DNA of 64,000 bases, taken from NCBI GenBank assembly GCA_963700745.1, contig CAVOYT010000003.1:210789-274788 (forward strand), in the 5' to 3' direction. The stretch's first letter is position 1, and each line of letters starts with the position of its first letter. Source of the stretch: UBA10649 sp963700745. GTDB lineage: Bacteria > Actinomycetota > Actinomycetes > S36-B12. The position numbers and the translations under genes are program-made. The notes below the pieces were generated by a model that saw only the letters and a list, made by a program, of their open reading frames with translations, made no database searches and was not told the DNA's origin. This document shows positions 1-10,273 of the stretch, one piece after another.

Positions 1-50
1 CCTCCACGCCCACGCCTGACGCACCACAGATCAGAAGGAGCACGCAACCG

Positions 51-1785
51 ATGTCGGTCACCGTCACGATGCCCGCGCTGGGCGAGAGCGTTACCGAGGG
101 CACGGTCACCCGCTGGCTGAAGGCGGTGGGCGACACCGTCGTTGCCGACGAGCCGCTGCTGGAGGTGTCCACGGACAAGGTCGACACCGAGATCCCGGCG
201 CCCGCGTCGGGCGTGCTGGTGTCGATCGCCGTCGGCGAGGACGAGACCGTCGAGGTCGGCGCCGAACTGGCCGTGATCGGGGAAGCCAGCGAGAGCGCGG
301 CTGCCGAACCGGCAGCGTCCGCTCCCGAACCTGCGGCGCCGGCAGCCGCCGACCCGGCCCCCGTAGTCGAGCCGCCCGCGCCGCCCGCGGCCGAGGTGGC
401 CGCACCGCCCGCCGCCACGCCGCCTGCCCCTGCCGCGGCCGGCGGCGACTCCACCGCAGTCCTGATGCCCGCCCTCGGCGAGAGCGTGACCGAGGGCACG
501 GTCACCCGCTGGCTGAAGGCCGTCGGCGACACCGTGGCCGCCGACGAGCCGCTGCTGGAGGTATCCACGGACAAGGTCGACACCGAGATCCCTTCCCCCG
601 CAGCGGGCGTGCTGATGTCCATCGCCGTGGGCGAGGACGAGACCGTCGAGGTCGGCGCGGAGCTCGGCCGGATCGGCGCGTCATCGTCCGTCGGCACCCG
701 GCGCGCTGCGGCGCCGGCACCCGCCGCACCTGCACCTGCTGCACCTGCCGCACCTGCCGCACCCACGACGTCGGCACCCGCCGCACCTGCCCCGTCATCA
801 CCCGCGACGTCGAGTGGGCCCGCCGCGAACACGGACGCCTACGTCACCCCGCTGGTTCGCCGACTGGCAGCGCAGCACGACGTCGACCTGTCCACCGTCA
901 CCGGAACCGGGATCGGCGGCCGCGTCCGCAAGTCCGACGTCCTCGAGGCCGCGATGAAGAAGAACGAGGCGGCCGCAGCCTCGACGGCGAGCGCCACCGC
1001 GACCGCCCCCGCAGCGACGCCGGCGCCGAAGGCTCCCGCAGCCGCCGTGGCCGAGTCCCCACTCGCGCGGACGAACCGAGAAGCTGACCCGGCTGCGCAA
1101 GGTGATCGCCGAGCGCATGGTCGAGTCCCTGCAGGTCTCGGCCCAGCTGACGACTGTGGTCGAGGTCGACGTGACCCGCATCGCCAGCCTCCGCGCGAAG
1201 GTCAAGCGTGACTTCGAGGCACGCGAGGGCGTCAAGCTGTCGTTCCTGCCGTTCTTCTGCAAGGCGGCCGTCGAGGCGCTCAAGCAGTTCCCGCAGGTCA
1301 ACGCCACCATCAACATGGCCGAGGGGACGATCACCTACTTCGACGCCGAGCATCTGGGCATCGCCGTCGACAGCGAGCGCGGACTCCTGGTCCCGGTCAT
1401 CCGCGATGCCGGCGACCTGAACATCGCGGGCCTGTCCCGGCGGATCGCCGACCTCGCCGACCGCACCCGCACCAACAAGCTCTCCCCGGACGAGCTCAGC
1501 GGCGGCACGTTCACGGTCACGAACACCGGCAGCCGTGGCGCCCTGTTCGACACCCCGATCATCAACCAGCCCCAGGTCGCCATCCTCGGCACCGGCGCCG
1601 TCGTGAAGCGTCCGATCGTGGTGACCGACGAGAACGGCCAGGACGGCATCGCGATCCGCTCGATGGTCTACCTCGCCCTGACCTACGACCACCGGCTGGT
1701 CGATGGCGCCGACGCCGCACGATTCCTGACCACCATCAAGTCCCGCCTGGAGGACGCGGCCTTCGAGGCCGAGCTCGGGCTGTGA
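51..1785 (+). CDS. sucB: Dihydrolipoyl acyltransferase (E2) of 2-oxoacid dehydrogenase complex
   Basis: E2 core enzyme that transfers succinyl or acetyl groups from lipoyl-lysine to CoA. In actinobacteria this E2 can serve both the 2-oxoglutarate and the pyruvate dehydrogenase complexes; aceE lies 37 kb downstream. Two near-identical lipoyl domains (about residues 5-80 and 138-212), each with the lipoylated lysine in STDKVDTE, are joined by Ala/Pro-rich linkers. An E3-binding domain follows (TPLVRRLAAQH at about 265-300), then the catalytic domain with the HRLVDG motif near the C-terminus. The ATG follows an AAGGAG-type ribosome site. One frameshift near 1077 separates the linker from LTRLRKVIAERM; removing one base restores a protein of about 577 aa. 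lipB and lipA, which make its cofactor, lie just downstream. Confidence 0.93.
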
Positions 1786-1819
1786 TGCGCCCGGCCTCGC
1801 TTCGCGAGAGGCTTGGGCC

Positions 1820-2785
1820 ATGAGAATCGCTGTCACGGGTGCGTCCGGCCTGATCGGCTCGGCACTGGTCCCCCACCTCCGATCCGTCGGCCACGAGGTC
1901 GTCCGCCTCGTGCGACGCCCTCCCGCCGGGCCGGACGAGATCACCTGGGACCCGAGGGCCGGCACCGTCGACCTCGACGCCCTGCAGGGGATCGACGGCG
2001 TGGTCCACCTCGCCGGCGCCGGCGTCGGCGACCACCGGTGGACCGACGACTACAAGCGCACGATCCTGTCGAGCCGCGTCGACAGCACGCAGCACCATCG
2101 TCCGGGCGGTCATGAGCCTCGACCCGAAGCCGCGCGTGCTCGTCTCCGCCTCGGCCATCGGCTGGTACGGGGACACCGGCGACCGCGAGGTGGACGAGAC
2201 GGCGCCCGCCGGCACCGGCTTCCTGGCCGACGTGGTGCGAGCGTGGGAAGCGGCCGCAGACGCCCGCCGCGGAGCGACGGCATCCGGGTCGTGCATCCGC
2301 GCACCGGACTCGTGGTCGACGCACCGGACAGCACCCTGGGGCCCCTGCTCTCCGTCGTGAAGCTGGGTGCCGGCGGCAGCACGTCCGGCATCGGCGGCGC
2401 CTTCGGGCCCCTGATCCCCGGCGCGCGCCTGAACCTCGCCGGTCGGCTGGGCTCGGGCAAGCAGTACTGGTCCTGGATCTCGCTGCGCGACGAGGTGTGC
2501 GCCCTGCAGTTCCTGCTGGAGCAGGACCACCTCAGCGGCCCGGTCAACCTCACCGGTCCCATGCCGGTCACCAATGCGGAGGTGTCGTCAACGCTGGCCG
2601 GGCAGATGGGCCGGCGCTGGCTTCCTCCCATCCCCGCGTTCGCGATCAAGGCCTTGCTGGGTGAGTTCTCGACGGAGATCCTCGGCAGCGCCCGGGTGAT
2701 GCCACGCGTCCTCGAGCAGTCCGGCTTCGCCTTCCAGGACCCCACGATCGAGTCCGCCATCCGCACCGCACTCGCCAAGGGGTAG
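1820..2785 (+). CDS. TIGR01777-type SDR epimerase
   Basis: NAD(P)-binding sugar-epimerase-like protein of the TIGR01777 family (substrate unknown). The N-terminus has the Rossmann motif GASGLIGSALV; the middle has VLVSASAIGWYG and the C-terminal half the conserved DUF1731-like region. Two compensating frameshifts, near 2090 and 2272, scramble about 60 residues between otherwise normal ends; the correct middle appears in another frame. It lies between sucB and an FAD oxidoreductase, the same order as around M. tuberculosis Rv2215-Rv2217. Confidence 0.85.
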   Translation: MRIAVTGASGLIGSALVPHLRSVGHEVVRLVRRPPAGPDEITWDPRAGTVDLDALQGIDGVVHLAGAGVGDHRWTDDYKRTILSSRVDSTQHHRPGGHEPRPEAARARLRLGHRLVRGHRRPRGGRDGARRHRLPGRRGASVGSGRRRPPRSDGIRVVHPRTGLVVDAPDSTLGPLLSVVKLGAGGSTSGIGGAFGPLIPGARLNLAGRLGSGKQYWSWISLRDEVCALQFLLEQDHLSGPVNLTGPMPVTNAEVSSTLAGQMGRRWLPPIPAFAIKALLGEFSTEILGSARVMPRVLEQSGFAFQDPTIESAIRTALAKG

Positions 2786-2788
2786 CCG

Positions 2789-4052
2789 GTGCCGCAGGAG
2801 CATGACGTCGTCGTCGTCGGGGCTGGCCTGGCCGGCCTCGCGGCGGCTCGCCAGCTGGCCATCCACGGAGTCGACGTCGTCGTCGTCGAGGCCGGTGACG
2901 AGGTCGGCGGCCGGGTGCGCACGGACCGCGTCGACGGACTGCTCCTGGACCGCGGCTTCCAGCTCTACAACCCCGCCTACCCCGAGGCGGCGCGCGTCCT
3001 CGACCACGAGGCCCTCGACCTGAAGGCCCTCGTCCCCGGCGTCGTCGCCCAGACCGACCGGGGTCCGACCCGGCTGGCCGACCCGCGCCGCCGGCCCCGC
3101 TGGGCACCCGACGCACTGTCGAGCCGCTCCGGCCCGCTTGTCGGGCAAGCTGAGGTTCGCCGCCTACGCGTGGGGCACTGCCCGCCAGTCGGCCGCGGCG
3201 CGAGGCAGCCGCACCGACATGCCGTCGGACGTCGCGCTGCTCTCGGCGGGCGTCGACCCCGCCTTCCTGGAGACGATCGTTCGACCGTTCCTGAGCGGGG
3301 TCTTCCTCGAGGACCGGCTCGCGACCTCTCGTCGCTTCCTGGACCTGGTGCTCACCAGCTTCATCCGCGGCGTGCCTTCCGTGCCGGCCCGGGGAATGCA
3401 GGCCATTCCCGAGCAGCTGCGCGATGCCCTCCCCGAGGGTTCCGTGCGCTGCGGGGTGCGGGTGGAGTCCGTGACGGACGGCCGGATAGGCACGAGCGCC
3501 GGCGACCTCACCTCCCGATCGGTGATCGTCGCGACCGACGGTCCCGCAGCGGCGGACCTGCTGCCGGGGCTGCACGTGCCGACCGGCCGGGACGTGACGA
3601 CGTGGTACTACCTGGCCGACTGCGATCCCGCGCTGCTGACGGGCGGAGAGGGGATCCTGGTCGTCGACGGACGCACTCGCGGGCCCCTCGTCAATGCTGT
3701 GGTCATGACCCATGCCGCACCCACCTATGCGAGCGGCGACCGCATCCTGGTCGCGGCATCTGCGCTAGGGCTGCACGACGATGCGGCGGCTGAACTGGCC
3801 GCTCGCAATCACCTCGCCGAGCTCTACGGCGTCGGCACCCGAAGCTGGCAGCACGTCGCGACCTACCCGATCCGCTACGCACTGCCGGCGATGCTGCCCC
3901 CGTTGGACATCCGCAAGCCGGTGGCGCTGGGCGAATGGCTGTTCGTGGCCGGCGACCACCGAGACACGGCCTCCATCCAGGGCGCCATGGTGAGCGGCCG
4001 CCGCGCCGCCGACGCCGCCCTCACCCATCTCGGCGTCCGCATCGCCACCTGA
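2789..4052 (+). CDS. NAD(P)/FAD-dependent amine oxidase/phytoene desaturase-like oxidoreductase
   Basis: Flavoprotein oxidoreductase of the amine oxidase/protoporphyrinogen oxidase superfamily. The N-terminus has the dinucleotide-binding fold VVVVGAGLAGLAAARQLA followed by the GG motif EVGGRVRT; the C-terminus has the second FAD motif around LFVAGDHRDTASIQGAM. The start is a GTG three bases after the epimerase stop, so the two are probably co-transcribed. A single-base insertion near 3137 (CTTGTCGG where CTGTCGG is expected) splits the reading frame. Substrate cannot be told from sequence. Confidence 0.85.
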
Positions 4053-4064
4053 TCGTTGCATCGG

Positions 4065-4355
4065 CTACCGCAACACAATCAGGGCCGCGATGCCGACCAG
4101 CAGCGCCAACCCCACCACGAGACCGATGAGGACGACGCGCCTGAGCACCCGAGTCTTGGCTTCGGATGGCACGATCGGATCCGGGTTGTAGCGGCGCTCC
4201 AGCCCCAGGCCGATGACGAGCCCGAGCGGCAGGCCGAGCGCCGGCCCCAGCGCGATGTGGCCCATCGCCAGCCCGAGCGGCAGACCCAGGACCAGGCCGA
4301 TCGGGATGCCCACCGCGATGAAGTAGCCCTCAGGACGGCGGGTAGGACTCGTCAT
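4065..4355 (-). CDS. Small hydrophobic membrane protein
   Basis: 96-residue protein of unknown function. It has a Gly/Leu/Pro-rich hydrophobic stretch (residues 11-52, repeated GLPLGL) and a second membrane segment at about residues 72-94, separated by a charged loop ERRYNPDPIVPSEAK. The ATG is preceded by GGAGGGAGG. It converges on the FAD oxidoreductase (12 bp apart) and is divergent from lipB. I do not recognise the family. Confidence 0.65.
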   Translation of the reverse strand: MTSPTRRPEGYFIAVGIPIGLVLGLPLGLAMGHIALGPALGLPLGLVIGLGLERRYNPDPIVPSEAKTRVLRRVVLIGLVVGLALLVGIAALIVLR

Positions 4356-4541
4356 CGTCGCCTCCCTCCGTGGGCCGCGGACACACGGCGCTCCTGACGC
4401 CGCAATCGTTCTCGGACATCGACCTCCATCTCCAGTGTCCACACGCTCGGCGTCGAAAACAGGGTCGTTGGACCGTGGTCGGGGGCGGTGACAGGCACAG
4501 CACGGACGGGCGGCATCCAGTACTGCGACTACCCTGTGCGC

Positions 4542-5198
4542 ATGACCGCCGCCACGACTCCCGGCCTGATCGTCGACCACGTCGGCTTCGGCTCCGAGGT
4601 CGTCGACTACCAGTTCGCGTGGGACATGCAGCGCCGGGTTCATGCCGAGGTGGTGGCCGGAGACCGGCCGGACACGGTGCTCTTGCTGGAGCATGCCTCG
4701 GTCTACACGGCTGGTCGGCGAACGGAGCCGTTCGAGCGGCCCTTCGACGGCACGCCGGTGGTGGACGTGGATCGTGGCGGGAAGATCACCTGGCACGGTC
4801 CGGGGCAGTTGGTGGGATACCCGATCGTGCGACTGCCGTCTGCGATGGCGGTCGTCGACCATGTCCGTCGGATCGAGGCGATGCTCATGGACGTGTGCAA
4901 GGACCTGGGGGTGGAGACGTTGCGGGTGACCGGCCGCTCGGGGGTGTGGTTGAAGGCGGATGACAAGGGCCCAGAGCGCAAAGTGGCGGCGATCGGGGTG
5001 CGAGTCACGCAGGGGGTGACAATGCATGGGTTCGCGTTGAACTGCGACTGCGATCTGGCGTCCTTCGACCGGATCGTGCCGTGCGGAATAACTGACGCGT
5101 CCGTGACGTCGCTATCGAAGGAGCTCGGGCGGGACGTGCCGGTGGCGGAAGTGCTTCCGGTGGTCGAGCGGCACCTGGAGAGGATCGTGCAGTGGTAG
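4542..5198 (+). CDS. lipB: Octanoyl-[ACP]:protein N-octanoyltransferase
   Basis: Transfers octanoate from acyl carrier protein to the lipoyl domains of E2 subunits, the first step of lipoate assembly. Family motifs visible: RGGKITWHGPGQLVGYP, the lysine of RKVAAIGVRV, HGFALNC, and the catalytic cysteine in IVPCGITD. At 218 aa it is the usual length. An upstream in-frame GTG at 4488 would add 18 unconserved residues, so the ATG at 4542 is preferred. Its stop overlaps the lipA GTG start, indicating translational coupling. Intact. Confidence 0.93.
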   Translation: MTAATTPGLIVDHVGFGSEVVDYQFAWDMQRRVHAEVVAGDRPDTVLLLEHASVYTAGRRTEPFERPFDGTPVVDVDRGGKITWHGPGQLVGYPIVRLPSAMAVVDHVRRIEAMLMDVCKDLGVETLRVTGRSGVWLKADDKGPERKVAAIGVRVTQGVTMHGFALNCDCDLASFDRIVPCGITDASVTSLSKELGRDVPVAEVLPVVERHLERIVQW

Positions 5199-6124
5199 AT
5201 CCCGACGGCAGACGCCTGCTGCGCATCGAGGCCCGCAACGCCGAGGTCCCGATCGAGCGCAAGCCGGACTGGATCCGCACGCGACTGAAGACCGGGCCGG
5301 AGTACAGCAAGATCCAGGCCCTGGTGAAGACCGAGGGCCTGCACACCGTGTGCCAGGAAGCCGGCTGCCCCAACATCTACGAATGCTGGGAGGACCGCGA
5401 GGCCACCTTCCTCATCGGCGGCGAGCAGTGCACCCGGCGATGCGACTTCTGCCAGATCGACACCGGCAAGCCGTCACCGCTGGACCGCGACGAGCCGCGC
5501 CGCGTGGCCGAGTCGGTACGCACGATGGGTCTGCGCTACGCGACCGTCACCGGGGTCGCCCGCGACGACCTGCCCGACGAGGGCGCCTGGCTCTACGCGC
5601 AGACGGTGCGCGACATCCACGACCTCAATCCCGGCACCGGCGTCGAGGTGCTCATCCCCGACTTCTCCGGCAACCCCGAGCTCCTCGGCCAGGTGTTCGA
5701 CGCCGCGCCGGAGGTTCTCGCCCACAACCTCGAGACCGTGCCGCGGATCTTCAAGCGCATCCGCCCGGCCTTCACGTATGAGCGCAGCCTCGACGTGATC
5801 ACCCAGGCCCGCGCGGCCGGCCTCGTCACCAAGAGCAACCTCATCCTCGGCATGGGCGAGGAGATCGAGGAGGTCCATCAGGCGCTCCGCGACCTGATCG
5901 ACGCCGGCTGCGAGCTCATCACCATCACGCAGTACCTGCGCCCCACGCCGCGGCATCACCCGGTCGAGCGGTGGGTGCGCCCGGAGGAGTTCGTCGAACT
6001 CGCCGACGTCGCCACGGACATGGGCTTCGCCGGCGTCATGAGCGGCCCCCTCGTCAGGTCCAGCTACCGCGCTGGACGCCTGTACGAGCAGGCCATGGGC
6101 GCCCGCACGGGCACGCCCGCCTGA
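5192..6124 (+). CDS. lipA: Lipoyl synthase
   Basis: Radical SAM enzyme that inserts two sulfurs into the octanoyl chain on E2 lipoyl domains. Both iron-sulfur sites are visible: the auxiliary cluster motif CQEAGCPNIYEC (C-x4-C-x5-C) and the radical SAM motif CTRRCDFC (C-x3-C-x2-C). 310 aa, full length. The GTG start overlaps the lipB stop by 7 bases. Together with sucB and lipB it forms a lipoylation cluster. Intact. Confidence 0.95.
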   Translation: MVDPDGRRLLRIEARNAEVPIERKPDWIRTRLKTGPEYSKIQALVKTEGLHTVCQEAGCPNIYECWEDREATFLIGGEQCTRRCDFCQIDTGKPSPLDRDEPRRVAESVRTMGLRYATVTGVARDDLPDEGAWLYAQTVRDIHDLNPGTGVEVLIPDFSGNPELLGQVFDAAPEVLAHNLETVPRIFKRIRPAFTYERSLDVITQARAAGLVTKSNLILGMGEEIEEVHQALRDLIDAGCELITITQYLRPTPRHHPVERWVRPEEFVELADVATDMGFAGVMSGPLVRSSYRAGRLYEQAMGARTGTPA

Positions 6125-6173
6125 GTCCACCCACCCTCGCCCCGCCCTGACCGCACTGATCTAGGCTGCCGCC

Positions 6174-6848
6174 ATGGCCGGTCGCATTCGCTCCACCCTG
6201 TCCTCGCTCGCCCAGAACTGGTCGATGACGCAGAAGGTCTACCGCTTCCTGCCCCTCGAGGTGGGCGGCCTGTTCCTGCTGACCTCGCTCGTGATCGCCA
6301 TCCCGATCGGCCTGTGGCTCAACTGGCTGACCGCGATCATCCTGGCCATCCCCATGGGCCTGCTCGCGGGGACCTACTGGTTCAGCCGCCGGGCCATGCG
6401 CGCGGCCTACAGCCAGATCGACGGGCAGCCGGGGGCGGCCGCTGCCGTCATCCAGTCCCTCCGCGGGGGCAGCTGGCTCGTCACGCCTGCGGTCGCCGTC
6501 AACAAGCAACAGGACATGATCACCAGGGTGGTCGGCAAGCCGGGAGTGATCCTGGTGTCCGAGGGACCGTCCAGTCGCGTGGTCCCGATGCTGGCCAACG
6601 AGCGCAAGCGAACGGCGCGGTGGCTGCCGGAGGTGCCGATCTACGAGATCCAGGTCGGCAACGACGAGGGCCAGGTCCGACTGACGAAGCTCCAGAAGGC
6701 GCTCACCAAGCTCCCCCGCAACCTGCGCGGCGGCGAGATCACCGAGATCCGTCGGCGCCTGGACGCGCTCGGCACTGCAGCGTCGGCCATGCCGATCCCC
6801 AAGGGCCCGATGCCCACGAGCGCCCGCCAGGTGCGCCGACCTCGTTGA
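6174..6848 (+). CDS. DUF4191 family membrane protein
   Basis: 224-residue integral membrane protein of the actinobacterial DUF4191 family (the position of M. tuberculosis Rv2219, directly after lipA). Two adjacent membrane segments lie at about residues 28-50 and 52-70, followed by a basic soluble domain (about 75-215). Function unknown. Intact, and probably in the lipA transcript. Confidence 0.82.
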   Translation: MAGRIRSTLSSLAQNWSMTQKVYRFLPLEVGGLFLLTSLVIAIPIGLWLNWLTAIILAIPMGLLAGTYWFSRRAMRAAYSQIDGQPGAAAAVIQSLRGGSWLVTPAVAVNKQQDMITRVVGKPGVILVSEGPSSRVVPMLANERKRTARWLPEVPIYEIQVGNDEGQVRLTKLQKALTKLPRNLRGGEITEIRRRLDALGTAASAMPIPKGPMPTSARQVRRPR

Positions 6849-6858
6849 CGTACCGCCG

Positions 6859-7353
6859 ATGCCCTCGCCCCTGATCCGCGCAGAGCAGCCCGACGACATC
6901 GAGGCCATCGACGCGGTGGTGGCCGCCGCTTTCGGGCGGCGGGACGAGGCCGATCTGGTCCGAGCCCTGCGAGCGGACGCTGCCTGGCTGCCGGCGCTGA
7001 GCCTGGTGGCCGTGATGAACGGTCAGGTGGCGGGCTACGTTTCCCTCACGCGATGCCGGGTGGGTCGGCAACCCGCTCTCGCCCTGGCACCAGTGGCGGT
7101 GGCGCCGGAGCTCCAGCGGCAGGGTCTCGGGGCCGCGCTGGTCACGGCCGGGCTCGCCGCCGCCCGCAGCGCCGATGAACGCCTCGTGGTCGTGCTCGGT
7201 GATCCGGCGTACTACCGACGATTCGGCTTCGAGGCGGCACGGGAGAGCGATGTCACCGGCCCGTTCGGCGACATCGACGAGTTCCAGGCGCTCACGCTGC
7301 ACCGTCCGACCCCCACCGGCCCGATCGAGTACCCGCCGCCGTTCGGGATCTGA
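6859..7353 (+). CDS. GNAT family N-acetyltransferase
   Basis: 164-residue acetyltransferase. Motif A for acetyl-CoA pyrophosphate binding is ELQRQGLGAALV; VVLGDPAYYRRFGFEAA matches the YhbS/predicted N-acetyltransferase subgroup. It starts 11 bp after the DUF4191 gene. No clear ribosome site, so the start is the weakest part. Substrate unknown. Confidence 0.85.
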   Translation: MPSPLIRAEQPDDIEAIDAVVAAAFGRRDEADLVRALRADAAWLPALSLVAVMNGQVAGYVSLTRCRVGRQPALALAPVAVAPELQRQGLGAALVTAGLAAARSADERLVVVLGDPAYYRRFGFEAARESDVTGPFGDIDEFQALTLHRPTPTGPIEYPPPFGI

Positions 7354-7418
7354 TTGTGCAATCGATTGCGGTGGCCGTCCGACGGATCTAGGCTCGTGGC
7401 GAGACCCCGAGGAGCGCC

Positions 7419-8219
7419 ATGCCCTTCATCGTTCGCGCAGCGGATGCCGTGCCCACCGACGACCCGCGACGCACCTTCCTGATCCCACCGGGCCGCCTGG
7501 CGGACGACCGCCTGAGCATCGAGATCGTTGCCCTTGACCCCGGCGACGTGATCGACATCGCCACCGACGGCACCGAACTGGCCTGGATCCAGGTCCTCTC
7601 CGGCGATTGCTCGCTCGACGACGACCCGCTCAGTCCGGACTGGATCGCGATGCTCGCGCGAGGGGCCGGCGCCCGGCTGACGGCCGCCGCCCCGAGCCGC
7701 CTGTTCATTGCCAGGGTCCCCCGAGCCGCCGAGGACGACCCGGCTCTCGCCGAGGGCGCCCGAGTCCTGCTCGACTGGACGACCGAGCCGGTGCTGAACT
7801 CCGAGCACGACGCACGCACGCGCATCTACCTGGCCAGCCCGGGACTCTGGGCGACCCACGCGGTCAAGGGCGAGATGATCACGTACCCTCCCGGGTGCGC
7901 CGGCGCAGCACATCACCACGAGGGAGCCGAGCACTTCCAGTACCTTCTCGCGGGCTCGGGAACCGCCGTGCTCGAGGGCGAGGAGATGGACCTCCACGAG
8001 GGGGACCTGCTCTACAACTTCGAGAACGAGCTCCACTGGTTCCGCAACGACACCGACGCCGACATGGTGTTCGCCGAGTTCTTCGTGCCGGGGGTCAGCG
8101 CCACCGTGTGGGCACCAGGGGCGCTGGCCTGCGGCTGGGAGCCCACCGGCCGTGACATCCGTGGCCGCGAGCCGGCGCGCGAGCTCAGCTATCACATCCA
8201 TGGGCAGGGCGACGTCTGA
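7419..8219 (+). CDS. Bicupin protein
   Basis: 266-residue protein with two cupin-like halves. The second half carries a good metal-binding cupin motif (AAHHHEGAEHFQYLLAG, then a second motif ending in LHWFRND); the first half is degenerate and lacks the histidines. ATG preceded by CGAGGAGCG. It heads a four-gene set with a 3-hydroxyisobutyrate dehydrogenase-like enzyme, a second cupin and a hydratase/FAH-fold enzyme, suggesting a catabolic role on a hydroxy- or oxo-acid. The reaction is unknown. Confidence 0.75.
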   Translation: MPFIVRAADAVPTDDPRRTFLIPPGRLADDRLSIEIVALDPGDVIDIATDGTELAWIQVLSGDCSLDDDPLSPDWIAMLARGAGARLTAAAPSRLFIARVPRAAEDDPALAEGARVLLDWTTEPVLNSEHDARTRIYLASPGLWATHAVKGEMITYPPGCAGAAHHHEGAEHFQYLLAGSGTAVLEGEEMDLHEGDLLYNFENELHWFRNDTDADMVFAEFFVPGVSATVWAPGALACGWEPTGRDIRGREPARELSYHIHGQGDV

Positions 8220-8266
8220 CGTCCGCGCCCACCTCGACGACCACCTCACCCACACCAGGAGACGCC

Positions 8267-9155
8267 ATGGCACGAATCGGATTCATCGGGCTGGGCGACA
8301 TGGGCCAGGTGATCGTGCCGCGGCTGCTCGACGCAGGCCATGTCGTGACGGGCTGGAACCGGACGCCGGGGAAGGATGACGACCTGGTCGCGCTCGGGAT
8401 GCTCCGGGCCGAGAGCCCGGCCGACGCCGCACGTGACGCCGACGCGGTCTTCTCGATCGTGACCGACGGTGCCGCCGTGCGAGGCGGTCGCCCTCGGCGA
8501 GGACGGCGTGATCCACGGCCTGTCCCCCGACGCCGTCTACCTCGACATGAGCACCGTCTCGCCCACGGTCAGCCGACGCGTGTCCGCTGCCTTCGCCGAG
8601 GCGGGCCGGATCATGCTCGACGCTCCGCTGTCGGGGAGCCCGGTGACGGTGGTCCAGGGCAAGGCATCCGTGATGGTCGGCGGAGACCGCGATGGTTTCG
8701 AGCGAGTGCGCCACATCCTCTTCGCCATCGGCCCGAAGGTGTCGTACATCGGCGGAAGCGGGCTGGCCGTCCAGACCAAGCTGTCGATCAACTTGCTCCT
8801 CATGGTGGAGGTGATCGCTTTCGGCGAGGCGGTCGCGCTCGCGGAGATGGGCGGCGTCGATCGGGAGGTGGCTGTCGACGCGATCCTCAACAGCGTGGCC
8901 GCATCGCCGGTGCTCGCCTACCGCGGGCCCTTCATCCTGGAGGGGAACATGCCGGAGAAGCCGCTCGCCGACGTGACGCTGCAGCAGAAGGACATGACCC
9001 TCGTCCTCGAGCAGGGACGGACCCTCGGGCTGCCGGTCCCGCTGGCCGCGTCCGCCAACGAGATGATGAACGCCTGTCGAGGGCTGGGCATCGATCACAA
9101 CGACTTCGTGGTCGCGCACGAGGCGTACCGCCGACTCGGCGGACTCAGCCGATGA
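8267..9155 (+). CDS. 3-hydroxyisobutyrate dehydrogenase-like beta-hydroxyacid dehydrogenase
   Basis: NAD(P)-dependent oxidoreductase of the 6-phosphogluconate/3-hydroxyisobutyrate dehydrogenase family. The N-terminus has the nucleotide motif GFIGLGDMG; the substrate-binding signature DAPLSGSPV and the catalytic-lysine region SGLAVQTKLSIN are present. A one-base insertion near 8478 (GTGCGAGG for GTCGAGG) breaks the frame after residue 70. ATG preceded by AGGAGA; the stop overlaps the next ATG as ATGA. Exact substrate not determinable. Confidence 0.85.
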
Positions 9156-9577
9156 AGCCCGACGATCGCTCGATGCCGCTGACGCGCTTCGTGACCAACC
9201 TGGCCGACGTGCCGATCGTTCCCGGCCTGAAGCGCGAGGACGGCTGGGTGGACATGCGGGTGCAGTTCCTCATCGACAAGGCGACCGCCGGTTCGGACGA
9301 CTTCCTCCTCGGCTGGACGGTGCTGCCACCGGGCGCCATGCATGACCGACACCGGCACTTCCACGCCGACGAGTTCTGGATCGTCCTCACGGGCAGCGGC
9401 GTGATGTACACCGACGACGGGGGCGAGGCGCCCGCCCGCCAAGGCGACGTGGTGCTGACGCCTCGCGGCCAGTGGCACGGCTTCCGCAACACGACCGACG
9501 AGGACGTCGTACTCGTGTGGGGTTGGAGCGGAGCGGGGTCGCTCGAGGACGCGGGCTACGAAGTCGGGCATGACTGA
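9152..9577 (+). CDS. Single-domain cupin protein
   Basis: 141-residue cupin with the metal-binding histidines in HDRHRHFHADEFWIVLTG and the second motif around PRGQWHGFRN. Overlaps the upstream dehydrogenase by 4 bases, so translation is coupled. Probably a small non-haem metal enzyme or sensor in the same catabolic operon. Intact. Confidence 0.8.
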   Translation: MKPDDRSMPLTRFVTNLADVPIVPGLKREDGWVDMRVQFLIDKATAGSDDFLLGWTVLPPGAMHDRHRHFHADEFWIVLTGSGVMYTDDGGEAPARQGDVVLTPRGQWHGFRNTTDEDVVLVWGWSGAGSLEDAGYEVGHD

Positions 9578-10273
9578 CGACCCGGATCGCTGAGGGCATG
9601 GAGCGCCAGCGGGCGCTCCTGCTGGACCACCTGGCCGGTGGCGACGCACAGGTCGGCTGGAAGCTCGGCTTCGGCTCTCCCGTCCGGACTCGAACTGCTC
9701 TCCCTCGACGCACCGCTCGTGGGCTTCCTCCTCGACTCCGCGCGAACTCGCGAATGGCATCGTGGTCGACACGTCCGCCTGGCATCAGCCCGTCGTCGAG
9801 CCCGAGCTCGCAGTGCGACTCGGACGGGACCTGCCGCCCGGGTGCCGACGCCGACGGAGGTGATGGCGTCGGTCGGGGACCTCGTTCCCGCTCTTGAGCT
9901 CGCCGACGTCGATGCCCCGCCCGCCGACGTCGCCGAGATCCTTGCCGGCGACATCTTCCAGCGGCGGTTCATCCTCGGGGTCGAGGACGACGGTGGCTGG
10001 GGATCGGGTCCGAGCGCGCTGCACGGAATCGTGCGGCACGGGTCGTCCGACGCCGTCGTGACGGACATGGAGGCCCTCACGGGGAGCTTCCTGTCGAACC
10101 TTGCGCATGCGGCGGAGGTGACGCCGCGGTTCGGGCGGGGGTTGCGGGCAGGTGACATCGTCCTGATGGGCTCGGTGGTCCCGCCCGCTCCCCTGCGGGC
10201 GCGGCGAGTCGCTTCACGTTCGAGGTGGACGGCGCAATCCGGTCTCAGTCGAGGTCGCCCCGTGGGTCCGTAG
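9570..10273 (+). CDS. 2-keto-4-pentenoate hydratase / FAH-family enzyme (frameshifted)
   Basis: Fragments in three frames assemble into a fumarylacetoacetate hydrolase-fold hydratase/decarboxylase: QVGWKLGFGSP, DAPLVGFLLD, WHQPVVEPELAVRLGRDL, PALELADVDAP and RAGDIVLMGSVVPP. The acidic metal-site residues of the family lie in VEPELAV and PALELAD. At least four indels (near 9680, 9745, 9837 and 10200) are needed. The start is either the ATG at 9570, overlapping the cupin stop, or the ATG at 9598. It converges on the RDD gene. Product assignment good, exact ends uncertain. Confidence 0.65.
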
